From NCBI GenBank assembly GCA_028554795.2, contig JAPYKE020000037.1:1613501-1677500 (forward strand): 64,000 nt of DNA. Reading direction: 5' to 3'. Shown in pieces: positions 1 through 14,939 of this stretch. Each line of letters opens with the position of its first letter. Position 1 is the stretch's first letter. This stretch comes from Sinohyriopsis cumingii. Its lineage: Eukaryota; Mollusca; Bivalvia; Unionida; Unionidae. Below the pieces are notes generated by a model, which saw only the letters and a program-made list of their open reading frames with translations, was not told the DNA's origin and ran no database searches. The position numbers and the translations under genes are program-made.

Positions 1-180
1 AAATATTATGTATGTTTAGATCCTTGTTGATGGTTGTATTTTCCGTGAACATTCACTGATTGTTGAGTATTAGGGTAAAATATTTAAACATCTCATGATG
101 GGGAAGACGATTTGACAAAGTTAATTTGACACATAGTAAGAATATTTCGAATTCATGTGAATTACTTTTAATTTCGTACT

Positions 181-204
181 AGCTCTCTCTCTCTCTCTCT
201 CTCC
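181..204. repeat. (CT)n microsatellite
   Basis: A run of CT dinucleotides in intergenic DNA. Nothing else is recognisable in the first 400 bases. Confidence 0.9.
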
Positions 205-395
205 TCATTTTATAATCGTAAAAAAGGTATGTAAATGTTTGGATTACAGTGAGGGAAATCAATACTAGTGCTAATATTGAAAAGAAAAGGAATTGTGACA
301 AAAGTGAACACTGGAATCCTACGCTTAAAATAATATCCTTACAAAGTGAATGATTTGCAAGGAATCAAAAACATACAGATTATATACATGGGCAC

Positions 396-509
<114 letters not shown>

Positions 510-845
510 ACGCTTCTTTGATTTCTATGATTTAGCTTTGAATCAATTGCATAGGCAAATATAACAAACACTTTTTACACACGTCCATGCAATGATATGG
601 GCACCGCACTTTGAACAATCCGGATATCTTTCATTCGTTCAACTCCCATTGTAAAATGAATTTGAAGGTTAGCAAATTCGCCTTGATGTTTCCACTTGTA
701 CTTTACTCGCCGCTCCTTTTCTCTCTGTTGGGAAAACAGTAAGATAAATTACTTTAGGAGTAACCAAATCAGCAATGTCAGACCCTTTGTCTCCCAAAAT
801 TGTATGAGGCTATCAGTCCATTAAATTTTGATATTGCCTAATCTG

Positions 846-915
846 AGCTCCGTGCAAAATTATGAATCAGCAAACCTAAAAGCTCCGTGCAAAATTATGA
901 ATCAGCAAACCTAAC
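846..915. repeat. 35-bp exact tandem duplication
   Basis: Two adjacent copies of the same 35-bp unit, beginning AGCTCCGTGCAAAATTATGA, occupy 846-880 and 881-915. Their near-identity suggests a recent slippage or unequal-exchange event. Confidence 0.9.
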
Positions 916-3339
916 CGCAGTCTCACGAGGACCATCAGATCCCCCTCAACTTATATACGTTTACGTAAACTGCTTCTGTTCAAATACAAAATAAAATCAA
1001 TTTGACTTCTTTGTAAGTCCAGTATAAAATGTAACCTCTTCATTAGTAAGATCTTCATAAGGAGCATAACACTTGTGCCCGTATTGATCACTTAGTGTTT
1101 CCATAATGCAAATGAATTACTTTCAGTTCCATTTGTTTCAGTTTCTGATTGTCTTTCTCCTTTTTCAACTTCACACTGTAGTTCCGTATTCCACAATGAG
1201 AGATCGCTTACTTGTACCTTACCAAAGTAATCATGACAGAAGTGTCCAAAAGAGAAAACTCTCGCTTGGAATACAACTAATAGTTTCAGCTTCTGAATTA
1301 CGCTCTGTAAGTTCCGTAATTTTCTCTGGGTATTTCTTGTGTACTATCTTATATTCCTATGCTCGCTGCAAATTCTGCATCGTACTAAAATTAAATTATA
1401 TTCACAAAATCGATTGAAAATCAAATGAAATACCTGATTAATTGAAAATTGTGTTAAACAACACTGTTTTTCAACGTTTTACAATTTGAACAAGCAAAGA
1501 AAAGATTTACTTAGAAAACATTTTCTTTGCTTTATGTTTTTATTCCCTTGGGTTGGGTGGATAGTTTGATTTTATTTAAAAATGACATTTTATGATTTGT
1601 AAATACTCGTTCAAAGGAAAACACTTTTATCGTATAAATTAAAAAGCAGAACAGCTTAAACTTAATCAATAGTATTAAAAGGTATCTGCCAATAATTTGC
1701 ATCTGTGAATCGATAACACTTTTGCATGTGTAAGGATAGGAATGTGACACCTACGTCATTCTGACATTAATATATCGGTTAGCGAAATAATAAACAAAAT
1801 ATTAGGCGTCCTTAATATCCCATGATCAAACAATGAGGAAACGGATTTGAAGGGTTATGTTTTGCTTATTCTAACATAACTTGCAGAATAAAACAAAACT
1901 GACAAATAAATTATTAGCATACATTTCCTTATATTCATATGTAACTTAAAATGACTGGCCGTCGTATTTTGAAAGGCTTTTTCTTAGATTGTGTGGCTTT
2001 ATCTTAGATTGTGAATTTTGCTCCTGGATGTAATATCTTTCTGGCATATTAAGTAACACAATGAATATGTAATTATATATGTCACTGTTTAATTTTAACT
2101 TTGTAAACTATGGAGTTCAATGCAAATTGTATGATTCTTCCCGACTGTGAACCTACCTTAGAGCCTAATATATTGTATCTACATAGTTCGCATTAGATGG
2201 TTCAGCTAACTGCTTTTGATTATTAGCTGTGTACGTCAACACTGTTAGAGGCGGACATTTTAATCCTAAGGTACAGTTGCGTTGGTATATAGATGTTAAT
2301 TTTATTTCCTGTAGTGGATCGACCACTTTGAAAACAAGCCTGAGATCGTGGTGGATAGGGAGAGGAAAGCATGGTGATCAAGCTATTGAGGAAGCCAATT
2401 ATTAGAACTATTGTTAAATGACATGTGTTAATAACTTTTGTACTGCACATTTCTAGTTGCACATGTTTGATTGCGACAGGCAACTCAACAGCAACATATT
2501 ACCAATCAAAAACGAACAAAGGCAAACATAATTGTGCTACCCAGCTACAACCGGAAGCGGACAGTCGTCTTTTGTTCTCGTTTTGCCGCTTGTGATCCTG
2601 CTCATAAAATAAAACAAAATGCATTGTATAATTTGTTTTGTAAACGTGTATTACTCGTTAAGTCTAAACATAACGCTGTTTACTAATTTGTGACAATCAT
2701 GATAGTCTTTATTACAAAAGAAACTAATTAAAAGAAAATACATGTCCAAACTGGTTGAATGCGTTTGTAAATGGTGCAAACTGGGAGAACAGTGTGAATC
2801 ATAGTGGCAGAAATGGATTGCCATGAGGTAACGTAACGTTAGCAATAAAACAGTCTCAGTCTCAGACAATGTCGTCTGTGCCAAAGATTGCCGTTAGCTT
2901 CCCATAATTCGAAATCAGACAATTAAAGATGAAAATCGGTATAATATATTTTCTGTTTGATAAAGCGAAGAAAGTCATGTATGTGTTTATTAATGAATAA
3001 CCCACTGTTCGAAACACAATTTCACCAAATAAGACAGATCGAGAAACAATGATAGCTGAATAGTCGGTTTCGCAAAAATGATGAACACCGCTTTTATAAA
3101 ATGAGATTTTTAATATTCACTGTAAAGATATAGCAATGGGTCTGGGAACGATATCACTGACTAACTCAAAATTCACTAGATGTGCACATTGCTTTACCTG
3201 GAATAATGATTAACATTAGTACATAGTATTATATTCTAATTATAAACCTTATACAGACTTTAATACTGGCTGTGAGAGAGAGAAAGAGACGGACAGACAG
3301 ACATACATAAATACATGCATACAAACATCACCATATCTC

Positions 3340-3680
3340 GTTTGTTTTGGTCGATTATACCAGAATTAATTTTGTTTTTGAAATTTGAAAGATTTGCAAA
3401 TGATTACACTTACTTCTCATCAACCCTATAAAACTAGCAAGTCATGATTCTGCTCTGTAATAGTTCCAAAGATAGGTGAGATAAATTTTTCTTAGGAATC
3501 ATCACATACGAGCACATGCTTGTAGGGACCTTTCCAGAATCCATTTATTGTAATACTTATCTTTGTCATAAAATCAGTGTCAGAAGTTAACAACATGCCT
3601 ACATTTTGCATGAAGGCGGTTAAAACATAATTCCATTTAGGTCTAGAGGTGACAAGTTTTCTCAGCCAAGCAAGTTTCAC
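3340..3680. repeat. Dispersed repeat family, copy 1
   Basis: This block recurs in diverged form at 21,990-22,190 plus 22,886-23,030. A nearly identical part of about 48 bp (3,497-3,545, containing CACATACGAGCACATGCTTG) recurs at 10,838-10,882. I cannot assign it to a named family and no coding content is visible. Confidence 0.7.
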
Positions 3681-5282
3681 GTATATTTGTACGCTTGTTT
3701 AGAAAGAAGAGAGAGAGAGAGAGTACAATTTGAGAGAAAAACAGATCATAGAAGTTTTTGCTGCGTGCAGAGGTTTATAGTTCGTGAGGAAAATGTCTTA
3801 CCACGAAGATTCATAATCATTCCCGAGTGCTAGTGAACAATGCAGCAAACCATGGATGGTCGTTATTCTGAAATGTTCAATTACTTTGCATATGAATTTT
3901 ATGTCATGATACTAATAAAAATACTATTTTTTAGCAAGAATGTGCGTTCGAAACAGTACGTGTAACACCGGTATTTAAAAATGCCTGACGTCAAATAATC
4001 ACACTCTTAAAGCTACTACAACTGGTCTGACCATGAAACAATGTAATTGTATATTCCATCTTGTAAAAGTATCGCAAAGTACTGAAAATTTAGTTCACAT
4101 TGCAACCTTCACCTTCTAAGCACGGTATTCTTCCATCGATCTGTGAGCGCAAAATGCCTTCAGCGCGCACGAATCAATCTGGTGTAAATAATGGCATCCA
4201 TTATCAGCGATTACAAATATCATAAACTTTGTCCAAACTAAAGCTGCCATGGCTTTAATGTGTCTAGACGATGGGTCAATCTAGTCCACAATATCCTTTT
4301 CTAGGCGATGGGTAAATCTAGTTCACACTATCCTAGTTTTATTAGCTTATGGTCCATTCTTTATATATTCGTCCTACTAGCCCTTTTTTCGTCGTTCTTT
4401 ATGCGATATATTTTCACAAATATAATATGGAAATCACTTAGAGCGGTATACGTTTTAGGAAAACAAACTGCCCTAAAATAAAGAAAGAAAACTACTCTCA
4501 CTTCAAACAAGGAAATTGTCTCTTTTGGATATTGTAATTGTTTGGGATGTGAGTTGATATTTTGTATAACCCTTCATTTCATCAATCAAATATCGTTGAA
4601 ATCTTCTCATTTTTTAAATATAAGATTGTGACGTATTATGTTAAAGCCAACGATTCGGACTGTAGGAGGATATATCATGAAATATGAGTTTGGCTTGTGA
4701 TTTGAAATAATTGGAACAAACAGGAAGAGAGTATTGATAATAGCCTCCTTTATAGTTTCTATATTGTTTGGTCCTTTGTTTGCTTGTTGTGGTAGTGGTT
4801 GGTGGGGTATCATCAAATGCAGATCTTGCAGAGTCATGCTGAAGTGGGAGTGGCAGATACGTGCTTAACCCGACTTGGGATAGTCTTCAAAAGTGTAACA
4901 TTTGTTTACAATATTTGCTAAGTAACCTACGATGGATGTTTCTCATTATCTTGCCGAAACTTGCATTATACTTATCACAGCCTGTAGTCTGACACTTGAT
5001 CACGGAAAATGGACTTAGTTTATGGATCATGTTAACAAGAAAGTGACTTATGATCAATCTAAATTTGTAAAAAGGGATGTCATTTTCAGACCAAAGCAAC
5101 ATAAATCGTCCTCCCCCACCGCCATCAACGAAATTGAGCAAATCCCTGAATATGTTAATATGGCCTGAATATCAAACAAGACATCAGCATATGCATTTAT
5201 CTATGATTCGAAACATCGCTTAGGGGCGCGAGACTTACTGCAAACATATTTGTGACCGAAACGGTTTAATTTGTCACCTCAG

Positions 5283-5286
<4 letters not shown>

Positions 5287-5329
<43 letters not shown>

Positions 5330-5330
5330 T
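5287..5330. repeat. (GA)n microsatellite
   Basis: GA dinucleotide run grading into ACAGAG hexamers. Confidence 0.9.
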
Positions 5331-6253
5331 AGAGGGTTTTGGTTTGTGGATATATGTAGCTTACACTATCATGATGTCTATAATATTTAAACTTCATTAG
5401 TATTTCGTCCCAAACATTGGTTCAAAATACACCGACAAATACCAGGTATATAGGACAAATAGTATTTGTGTTTAACAATTGTGCAAAAAAAAAATTCACC
5501 TCTGTGTATTTCCAACTGTTAATGATCGTTTCTGTGATACAACTATTATAATGTTCAGTCTCGGTGAAACAAAAATCATTAGTTTCAGAAATGGGAAATG
5601 TTTCAAACAAAAAGTGGTTTGGGTTTTCAGAACGACGTATTGAGTGTGTGTCTTACTACAAGTAGATGGTTCTATATTTCACCCCGAAGTTGGTTAGGAC
5701 AACGGTAAAGAAGACACCGGTAATGATTTTTAATTATCAATAATGCTTTGGCTGTTTTAATGTTAATGATACTTTTAACACTTTAGATTATGTGATAAAA
5801 CCAGTTGCCTTCTCTGAGTCAGAAGATTGTGGGCATGAATTTATTTGAGATATGGAAATTGTGCAATGCAACTTTTTAATAAAAGTATCGTGTTTTTTAA
5901 GCTTCCAATAACGCAGTTATGATAGAGCGAGTGCGGAAGTCACCCACTTTGTACATCATATTTCTTGTGATGTATTAATACTGTATAAAGGTCGAACGAA
6001 TGTAACTAACACGCTACCCACATAAATTATTTTAATGTTGAAAAGATTAGACGAAACCGACCATTTCACCTGGGTTACCAAAGTTAAGTACATGTTATTT
6101 TGCTTCTGCTTTTGGTTATATCTTGCGAAATCAAGATGTTGAGATGAAAACAGTTTTTCTCAATATTTCGCAAAGAATTAGGGATACAGCATTCCAAAAT
6201 TGGCAATATAATATTAACAAGTCACATCAAAAACGTGCATAAAAACGAATTAA

Positions 6254-6845
6254 ATGCGAATAATACTTATCATGTGGATTATCATATTTTTTGCCAACGT
6301 TACTTTCTACATTTGGTGCTCAGCAGATATGCTGAATACAGAGACAAGTGGGCATAGTAGGATTGAGAGAAATAATATGCACTGTGAATTATGCACAAAA
6401 TATAATTTTCATTTGGTTGAAGTTGAGTTACATTTTGTTTGTATTTGTCCAGCATCTAACCATTTAATAAGGAAATATTTTAATGAAGTATATTATCTCT
6501 ATCCTCTGTTTTTAACGTTGTATCCATCATGAGTCATAGTACTATATTAATTATTCGAAATCTTTCTAGTATATCAATTCTGCTTTTGGTCATATACAAT
6601 CTTTGGCAGCTAATACGAATGATGACTGATATAGTTAGTGTTACTAACACCATTTTTAAATGCATTTATAATTTATAGAAAATTATGTTTGTACACTGAT
6701 GTTGAACACATATAATTACTATACACAATGGCACAAACTGTATTTACTTGAGTTCAGTACTATGGACCTATTGTTCACGTTGCTCAATAAATTATTATTA
6801 TAAATGTTGTTATTGTTATTATTATTATTATTATTATTATTTGTC
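6254..6845 (+). pseudogene. LINE ORF2 C-terminal relic with 3' tail
   Basis: A 92-codon open stretch (6,254-6,532) ends in a Cys/His pattern, CELC followed by about 19 residues and then HFVCICP, then RKYF. This resembles the zinc-binding C-terminal tail of many non-LTR reverse transcriptases. It is followed by about 250 bp of UTR-like sequence ending in AATAAATTATTATTAT and an ATT run (about 6,785-6,840), as expected for a LINE 3' end. The RT core is absent, so this is a 5'-truncated dead copy. The clade is not determinable from this much sequence. Confidence 0.5.
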
Positions 6846-8123
6846 TTTGAGAAGTTATATAACCTCATACACTCCCTACACATTTCCATTTTCTTAACAT
6901 AACATTAGTTTTGACTAAATCTAGTACAAATAATAAACCACTTAGAATATGGTTTTTACAGGACACGAAAACACTAGGAATACGTAACAAAACACTTTGT
7001 GAAGAATACACTTCACTTGAATCGTAAAGAACCCATTCTACTGAGTACGTTTGTCATCTAAAACTAAGACTGTAACATGTTAGGTATGGTCTTAATTTAT
7101 TACCTACCAAGTGGATCATGTTGATGTAATTTGGGCGTCTCACTCTGTAAAATATTGCGATGATACTAGTTTTCATATGGATCGTAAATTAACCATTCCT
7201 TTAAAGACTTCTTGTCAGACAAAATAAAATCGAAAATTTTGAGTATCCTCTTGATTGACTGCCTACCAACCTGATCTTTTTCCCATAATTTTGACGTATC
7301 CTGGCTTTGAACAAGACTTAAAGAGTGTTTTAGTAGAATTTACCATGTAGTTTGTTTGCATCCATAAATCTTTACATTAGGTTGCTTCAAATGATGCATA
7401 AAACATTTCGACAAAGTTTTAGGGGCAGGACATTTTAAATATGCTGGAGAAACAGGGGATAATTATGCCTAAGAATATATGATCCATTTAAGACGAGGAC
7501 AAATCACATCTGCATCTTACTGCTAAATATCTATATATTATATACGGGTACTTATGCGTAATACGTACGGTCGAATTGTTCCATGGATGTCAATTAAGTC
7601 CCAGTTCCTCCGCTTTAATTATTTGAGTAATAAAGAGCTGTATTGCAAAACCATTTGAGATACATAATGTTACATCACAGATTATGTCGCGTTTGCAGTT
7701 ATACAAATATCGTGCTTAAAAAGGGAACCGAAACCATACACAAGAATTATAGATTACTATAAATTAATTATATTTTTATAAAATAATATAAATCATTTCA
7801 GAAAGTTTTCATTACAAGCAAATTATCAGAGCGCAGCAATTCACTGGTTAAGAAGTGTTTATGTCGTAACTGGCTTATATCTTTTCAGAAATATGTATTT
7901 AACAATTTTACTACACCACAGTTTTGTTTCACGCAAAGTTGGATAATTCTTTTTTGTCTATGTAAATATATCCACTAATGCCTTCCCTTTAGGTAAGCAT
8001 TTTTAAATTATATTCTATTCACCGTATATTTGTGATTAAATTTGTACATCAGGTAATGAAACCCATTAATATTCTGTACTTGTCAAATACATAAATGTAT
8101 CAACTATGCATCCATAATAAACA

Positions 8124-8126
<3 letters not shown>
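6846..8126. other. Intergenic host DNA
   Basis: No gene is seen. Positions about 7,376-7,475 carry a diverged repeat whose inverted partner lies at about 32,650-32,765. Confidence 0.6.
7376..7475 (+). repeat. Diverged dispersed repeat, partner at 32.65-32.77 kb
   Basis: The core (7,433-7,464, containing AAATATGCTGGAGAAACAGG) matches the reverse complement of 32,671-32,705 almost exactly. Weaker similarity extends over about 100 bp. Family unknown. Confidence 0.65.

Positions 8127-8191
<65 letters not shown>
8127..8191. repeat. (AT)n microsatellite
   Basis: Pure AT dinucleotide run of about 64 bases. Confidence 0.95.
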
Positions 8192-8194
<3 letters not shown>

Positions 8195-8835
8195 GTAGAA
8201 ACGGAAAAAACGAGGCAAACGCACTGGAACAAACTGTGATCATCAAGACAAGAGCAATGCTCTACCCATGACCAGCCGGACTATATTTTGGATAACGTTC
8301 TTTCCACTTGCCATCATGATGATCAAGTGGAACCACTTTGTGATGACATAAAATTGGCTTTGCTGTTTACAGCAGAGGTCGCTTGATATTAGAGTATTTC
8401 ACTAGAACTAAATGCAAGCTTCATGCTTTCTAACCTCATATAATAAGTAGAGAATATACCTTTTCTTCAAAAAAATTTGGCTTAAATTTACTTCGTTAGA
8501 CAAACTATTTTATAAAATAGTCAAACAAAGGATATGTTACAAAGAGATATTTATGATTGTTTTTATAGTAATAAATAAAGCTACATATTAAAATCTAGCG
8601 GCTAAAAGGTACAGACACTAAAATCTCTACGTAGGTGATACATCCATAAATTCGAAACGTTTATTATGTATTCATTACTCCTAATAAGTTCATATCAAAC
8701 ATATGTATGAATAATAACATACATGGATTTCGCCATCATGCAAATATTTTCCGGCCAATATGAATGATTGATGCACAAATGAATGCTTTTCTTTGAAAGA
8801 AATAACCATGGTTTCTTTTTTTCCCTTAATATATA
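8192..8835. other. Intergenic host DNA
   Basis: No gene or recognisable repeat is seen in this stretch. Confidence 0.5.
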
Positions 8836-8869
8836 CACATATGCATATGTACATGCATGCATACATACA

Positions 8870-8901
<32 letters not shown>

Positions 8902-9255
8902 CACATATACAGGCATGCAAACACATATAGCTGCGTACGTGCGTGCGTACGTACATGCTTACGTACGTGCGTACGTGCGTGGGTACGTACGTATGTGCGT
9001 CAGTGCGTGCGTACATGCATGCGTGCGTGAGTGCGTACATACATACATGCATACATACATGCATACATGCATACATACATTCATACACACACACGCATAC
9101 ACACACACACATACATACATACATACATACATACATAACCGTACACACACATATACATACATACATACATACATACATACATACATACATACGTGAATGT
9201 GCGCATGCGTTTGTACGATCGTACGTGCGTGCATGCGTGCATACGTCCGTACATA
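8836..9255. repeat. (CATA)n / (CGTA)n tetranucleotide array
   Basis: About 420 bp of ACAT tetranucleotides alternating with GTGC/GTAC-rich blocks. Because the unit is 4 bp, every frame translates into repetitive Tyr/Thr/His/Val/Cys peptides and stays open on both strands. The resulting ORFs of up to 166 codons are artefacts. Confidence 0.95.
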
Positions 9256-9275
9256 TATACCAGTGTCATTAGGAT

Positions 9276-9400
9276 GGTACGGTGATGACTCAGACAGTAG
9301 AGCGTCGATTCGTAATCGAACGGTTGCAGGTTAATTACCTTCCCAAGCCAGTACGTGTCGGCTACTTGATGTTTTTATTTTTGTTCTTGTTAGTGGTGGT
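9276..9400 (+). repeat. tRNA-derived SINE-like head
   Basis: An A-box-like stretch (ACTCAGACAGTAGAGC, about 9,287-9,302) lies some 20 nt before a B-box-like GGTTGCAGGTTAATTAC (about 9,321-9,337). The spacing fits a tRNA-type polymerase III promoter. The sequence does not fold as an intact tRNA and runs into unrelated DNA, so I read it as a decayed SINE. Confidence 0.5.
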
Positions 9401-12400
9401 GTTGCTTTCATTTGGGGGCGAGATATGTTGGAGTGAGAGAATGGCACTCATCACCCATTGTCTTTGATTTACAAAGACGAAATTATTTTAAAAATGCCAT
9501 CGAAATCAATACAATAAAACCAAACTTAACAAATGCAAAGTACCTGTTACTCTGTTACTAATATGATTAAAGGACAGTATATAGCATTTTCAAATAAAGC
9601 ACTTGAAATTTATATACATGAGACCCCAAAAGGGTTTGCTATGATTCCGTATCTACATCTTATCTGAAGGAAACACAATAATACATTTATAAAATGATCT
9701 TGACTAAATGACACATACCATACTACCTTTAGTACTAAATTCATTTCGAATCTCTTCCATGCTGATAATAGCGATGACAATGGTGAAGATGATGATACCA
9801 ATATTGATATAACTGATTAGGAAATGATGTTGATGATGATGATATTGGTAGCTGTAATGATGAAGATTATGGCGATAATGACGTTTGTTGACAATGGTGA
9901 TGCTGCTGCTGATATTGATAATGACGGTGATGATGACGAAATTGATGGAATGGTCTGAAAAGCGGACCCAGTGGAGTCCGTATGGTTGTATTAATAGTGG
10001 ATCTAGATAATTTTATTGTTATCATTCTTGTGACGGCAAGAGTTTAAGTCAGTACATCTTCATTTTTTCTAGCAACCCATTTGAGGAAAATCATAAATGA
10101 CCAACTATTCATTAGTTTTAATAAATTTTTCATTAAGTTAAACTACTGCAATACATTTGTGAGCAATCACTGGCTTGCCACCCATGCTTTGAAAAACACT
10201 GAGTTAGATGACAGGGCATAAAAAAAAAAAAAAAATAGGAGATGATTGGTATAGCGGAAACAAAGTAGAAATGGAATTTGGATGGCGAAAAGTATTGGAC
10301 CATGGCAAAGTAATCTAGAATCAAATTATGTTCTTTACAAATGCTAAAATTAGCATGATATACATTAGTTTCAGGTTCATAATTGGTATTCAGTTGCGTC
10401 TGTATGGAAAGCTATTCATCATCCATGTACCAAGCCCATTTACTACATACAGGTAAAACAGGCAATGCCAAGGGGTTTTCAAGTATGTAAAATTGAAAAT
10501 TATGGAACATTTTTATGAGAATACTTCCAAAATTATATGTATTCATTGTAAGGCAACCAAAACGTTCTACTTCAAAATGAAATTACCTCATGAAAGAACT
10601 ACTGATACTGAGATCACAGTGGAAAAAATGTAATCAATATTAGGGAAGATAAATTGGATTTGCAGCATTAAAATTCAACATTCTTGTAAATTTAGTCTGA
10701 TTTTTTTCTATATGCTTCTTTAGTTCTCTTCTTTTGAAAAGCAACGTCAGACACAGATGCTGCGGACAAAATAAACGCGATAACAACATTCTACCATGGG
10801 CGCATAATATCCACTCAAACAACATAACTGATCTGATCATCACATACGAGCACATGCTTGTAGGGACCTTTCCAGAATCCATTGTTCATTTATAGCAATA
10901 CTATATATGACCTTTCACATGCAATTTAAACCTTTATCTTTGTCCCCTTTGACCTTAAGTATCTAAGGAAATTACTCATTACTTATTTAATTTACCAAAA
11001 ATTATGGAAAATTCTAACTGATAAAACCACAAGATACTGCATAAAAGAATATCGAAACCAAACCTTGACGCCGAGTGAACACTGACACAAGCGTTCCAGC
11101 CGAAGAAAAAAGAGTGAAAAGTCTCTCTCACATATATATTTGTGTGTATGTGTGTGTGTGTGTGTGTTTATGCGTGTGTGTCTGTGTTCTAACTTTCTTT
11201 TACTGAGACCTTAACAAGCGCCAAGTATTCCGAATCGTTTAATAGCGAATTGTTACATTACCAAAATGTTCCGTGTTTATCTGTTTCTCAAAACGTAAGG
11301 GTTAACTGGTCTAGAGAAAGATCTGTACTATTACCTAGTTCTATAGAGGCATCATTTACTATTGTATACTGAAGTCTGGGGTTATTCTTATATTGTCAGC
11401 TGGTGTGTAAATAATCATTCAAACATTCGCGAAGAGCCATTGTGGCCAAAGCTGCATGTAGTTGTCCCATGTGTGCCCATATTTTCTGCAACGTTCATGA
11501 CTCATATATTCGTAGAGCTTCCTCTAATATTTAATTCCCATTAATCCTCAAATTGTCCGGCAAATGTATATTCTTGAATAACCCCAGAGTGTCTGCAATG
11601 TTAATTTGTTGATGGTGCAAGATTCGAGACTAAAGTATATACTTCTCTCAAAGTAACTGCGTCACAAAATAATGTTAATACGAGTTCTCGTCACATGTAT
11701 GAACTGTTTTCAACCCCGCGTGCGTTATGTATTATAGATTCACCACTAATGGTAGTTTAGAAACGAACACTAGACTTGTTTGCTGCAACTGAAAACATCC
11801 GATTTATCCATATTTTGTAATTACAGAAGTTTGATTCTTCTAAAATCTAATTCAGGCAAAACAATTTATGAATTAAAATCAGGAAATATTAGGAATATTA
11901 GGAAATTTGTTGCACATCTTTGTATTTTTGTTCTAACCTAGAATACTGAGGACAAACCTTCAATTCGCATGTATGAAAAGATGAATCAGCTCCTTAAGTG
12001 AATATTTTCTGCTTTCATTAACGCCATTGTTTAGGAATATTCGTGGTGATGACAAAATTACTTATTTCAAAGCCTTATGTGAGAAAAATGATGAGTAAAA
12101 TAGTAACGAATTAATTGAAATTAATTGAAATTAAGTGCAAAATGTCGTATATGCCCTATCAGCTCAATATTAAATAATTGTGAAAGATATTGGTCCATAA
12201 CATCGTTAAATTAAAACAAAACGGACAATATGGACGTTTCATTACGTTTTCATCCATATCATTTTTCCCGCGAACAGGGAGATCCGGCCATGTTCACATG
12301 TGTAAGAGTTAAGTAGATGTTGATTGGCGACATCATTGGGTCGAGTTCACTCGATAGGTGGAATACACGATGTGATGAAATCTCCGCTGTAAAGATAAGA

Positions 12401-12580
12401 AACCATCACTACGCTTGGTCGGATAATTTTCAACCAATCTATTAAACTTTCTTATGTTCAAACTTCTAGATCCTATCCTACGGTATTTAATTGCGTAAGT
12501 AATGTAAATACCTTTATGAAAATCCACCTACCGCGCCACGTGTTTGCTTAGCGTGCTCTCGTGATCATAGCAACTCAGAA
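9400..12580. other. Intergenic host DNA
   Basis: Contains an imperfect GAT-rich region (about 9,765-9,950), a short copy of the dispersed repeat (10,838-10,882), a GT-rich microsatellite (about 11,142-11,182), and a stretch (11,290-11,370) weakly similar to 28,195-28,265. No supported gene. Confidence 0.55.
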
Positions 12581-12585
12581 GACAA

Positions 12586-12591
12586 TATAAA
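12586..12591 (+). promoter_or_regulatory. TATA box of the Gly-Thr repeat gene
   Basis: TATAAA sits about 30 bp before a TCAGTT initiator-like sequence (about 12,615). It lies upstream of a plausible 5' untranslated exon ending at a GTAACT donor (12,701). Confidence 0.6.
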
Positions 12592-12914
12592 CCCGAGATG
12601 TGTCCGCTGGTTGTCAGTTGCGATCTATCGTCTCATTTTTTTTCTTCTTCTGAATTGTGGTCGTGATTGTCTACACTGGCGAACTCGCTTTCTTACAAAG
12701 GTAACTGAGAAGATGTACAGCAATATTTTCCTTTGTAATTAAGTCATATTTAATTATAATTTCTTTTTCTTAATCCTGTGTGTTATTAAATATTTGGTAA
12801 TCGCTTCAATTGCAACTTTATAGAACAAAGTGTCGCATTTTGTGAGATGTTGTTTAGTTTCATCCTGCAAGTATACATTTGTCCTTTTATACAATTTCCA
12901 ATTTTCTCTTTCAG

Positions 12915-14461
<1,547 letters not shown>

Positions 14462-14707
14462 AATCATTACTGACTTGAAAAGGCCCTAATCTGTAGTATT
14501 TTGGTGTGCCGAACACGAATATAACCGTGAAAAATTTGTATTGGTTCTCGTTTTGAAGATATTCATATACCTCATTTTCTATGTTTCACTGTGTAAATTT
14601 CTCCAGTAGGACTGCAGCAACATCCGGAATAATGATGTAAAGTTGCATAATACCATCATGCTCACATCATCCACAGTTGATTGCATCATTTTCTGATGCA
14701 ATGCAAT

Positions 14708-14829
14708 ACTAATGCCATGCGGCTGCTGAAGTAAGTTGACGTCAGCAGTGTACTATACATGTGTAGGCCTATTATACTAATGCCAGGCGGCTGCTGAAGC
14801 TGACGTAAGCAGTGTACTATATAAAGCCC
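14708..14829 (+). promoter_or_regulatory. Duplicated CRE/TATA promoter module
   Basis: Two imperfect tandem copies of about 50 bp (from about 14,709 and 14,776) each contain GCGGCTGCTGAAG, then TGACGTCA (first copy) or TGACGTAA (second copy), then GCAGTGTACTATA. Only the second copy ends in a good TATA box (TATATAAAG, about 14,818-14,826). It is therefore the likely core promoter for the ORF starting at 14,940. Confidence 0.6.
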
Positions 14830-14939
14830 AATCAGATAGGTTCAGCATTTAAAATATTTTAGACGTTGTGCGAGACAGTTCAAGCTACTGTTACATAAAA
14901 CTTATTATTTTATCCATTTACGTACAATAAAGAACAGTA

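Larger units (their letters stand above)
510..6253. other. Intergenic host DNA
   Basis: AT-rich sequence with short chance ORFs only. It contains a 35-bp tandem duplication (846-915), a dispersed repeat (3,340-3,680) and a GA microsatellite (5,287-5,330). I see no splice-bounded coding exon that I would defend. ORFs such as 1,106-1,417 lack recognisable domains. Confidence 0.6.

Noticed and set aside
560..1100. Minus-strand Cys-rich stretch (CSKCGAHIIAWTC) suggestive of a transposase zinc finger
   Set aside because: Stops in all frames, no supporting motif around it and no terminal repeats; too weak to name.
8690..9272. Six overlapping ORFs of up to 166 codons on both strands
   Set aside because: All arise from the CATA/CGTA tetranucleotide array, which has no stop in any frame; the peptides are pure repeat translations.
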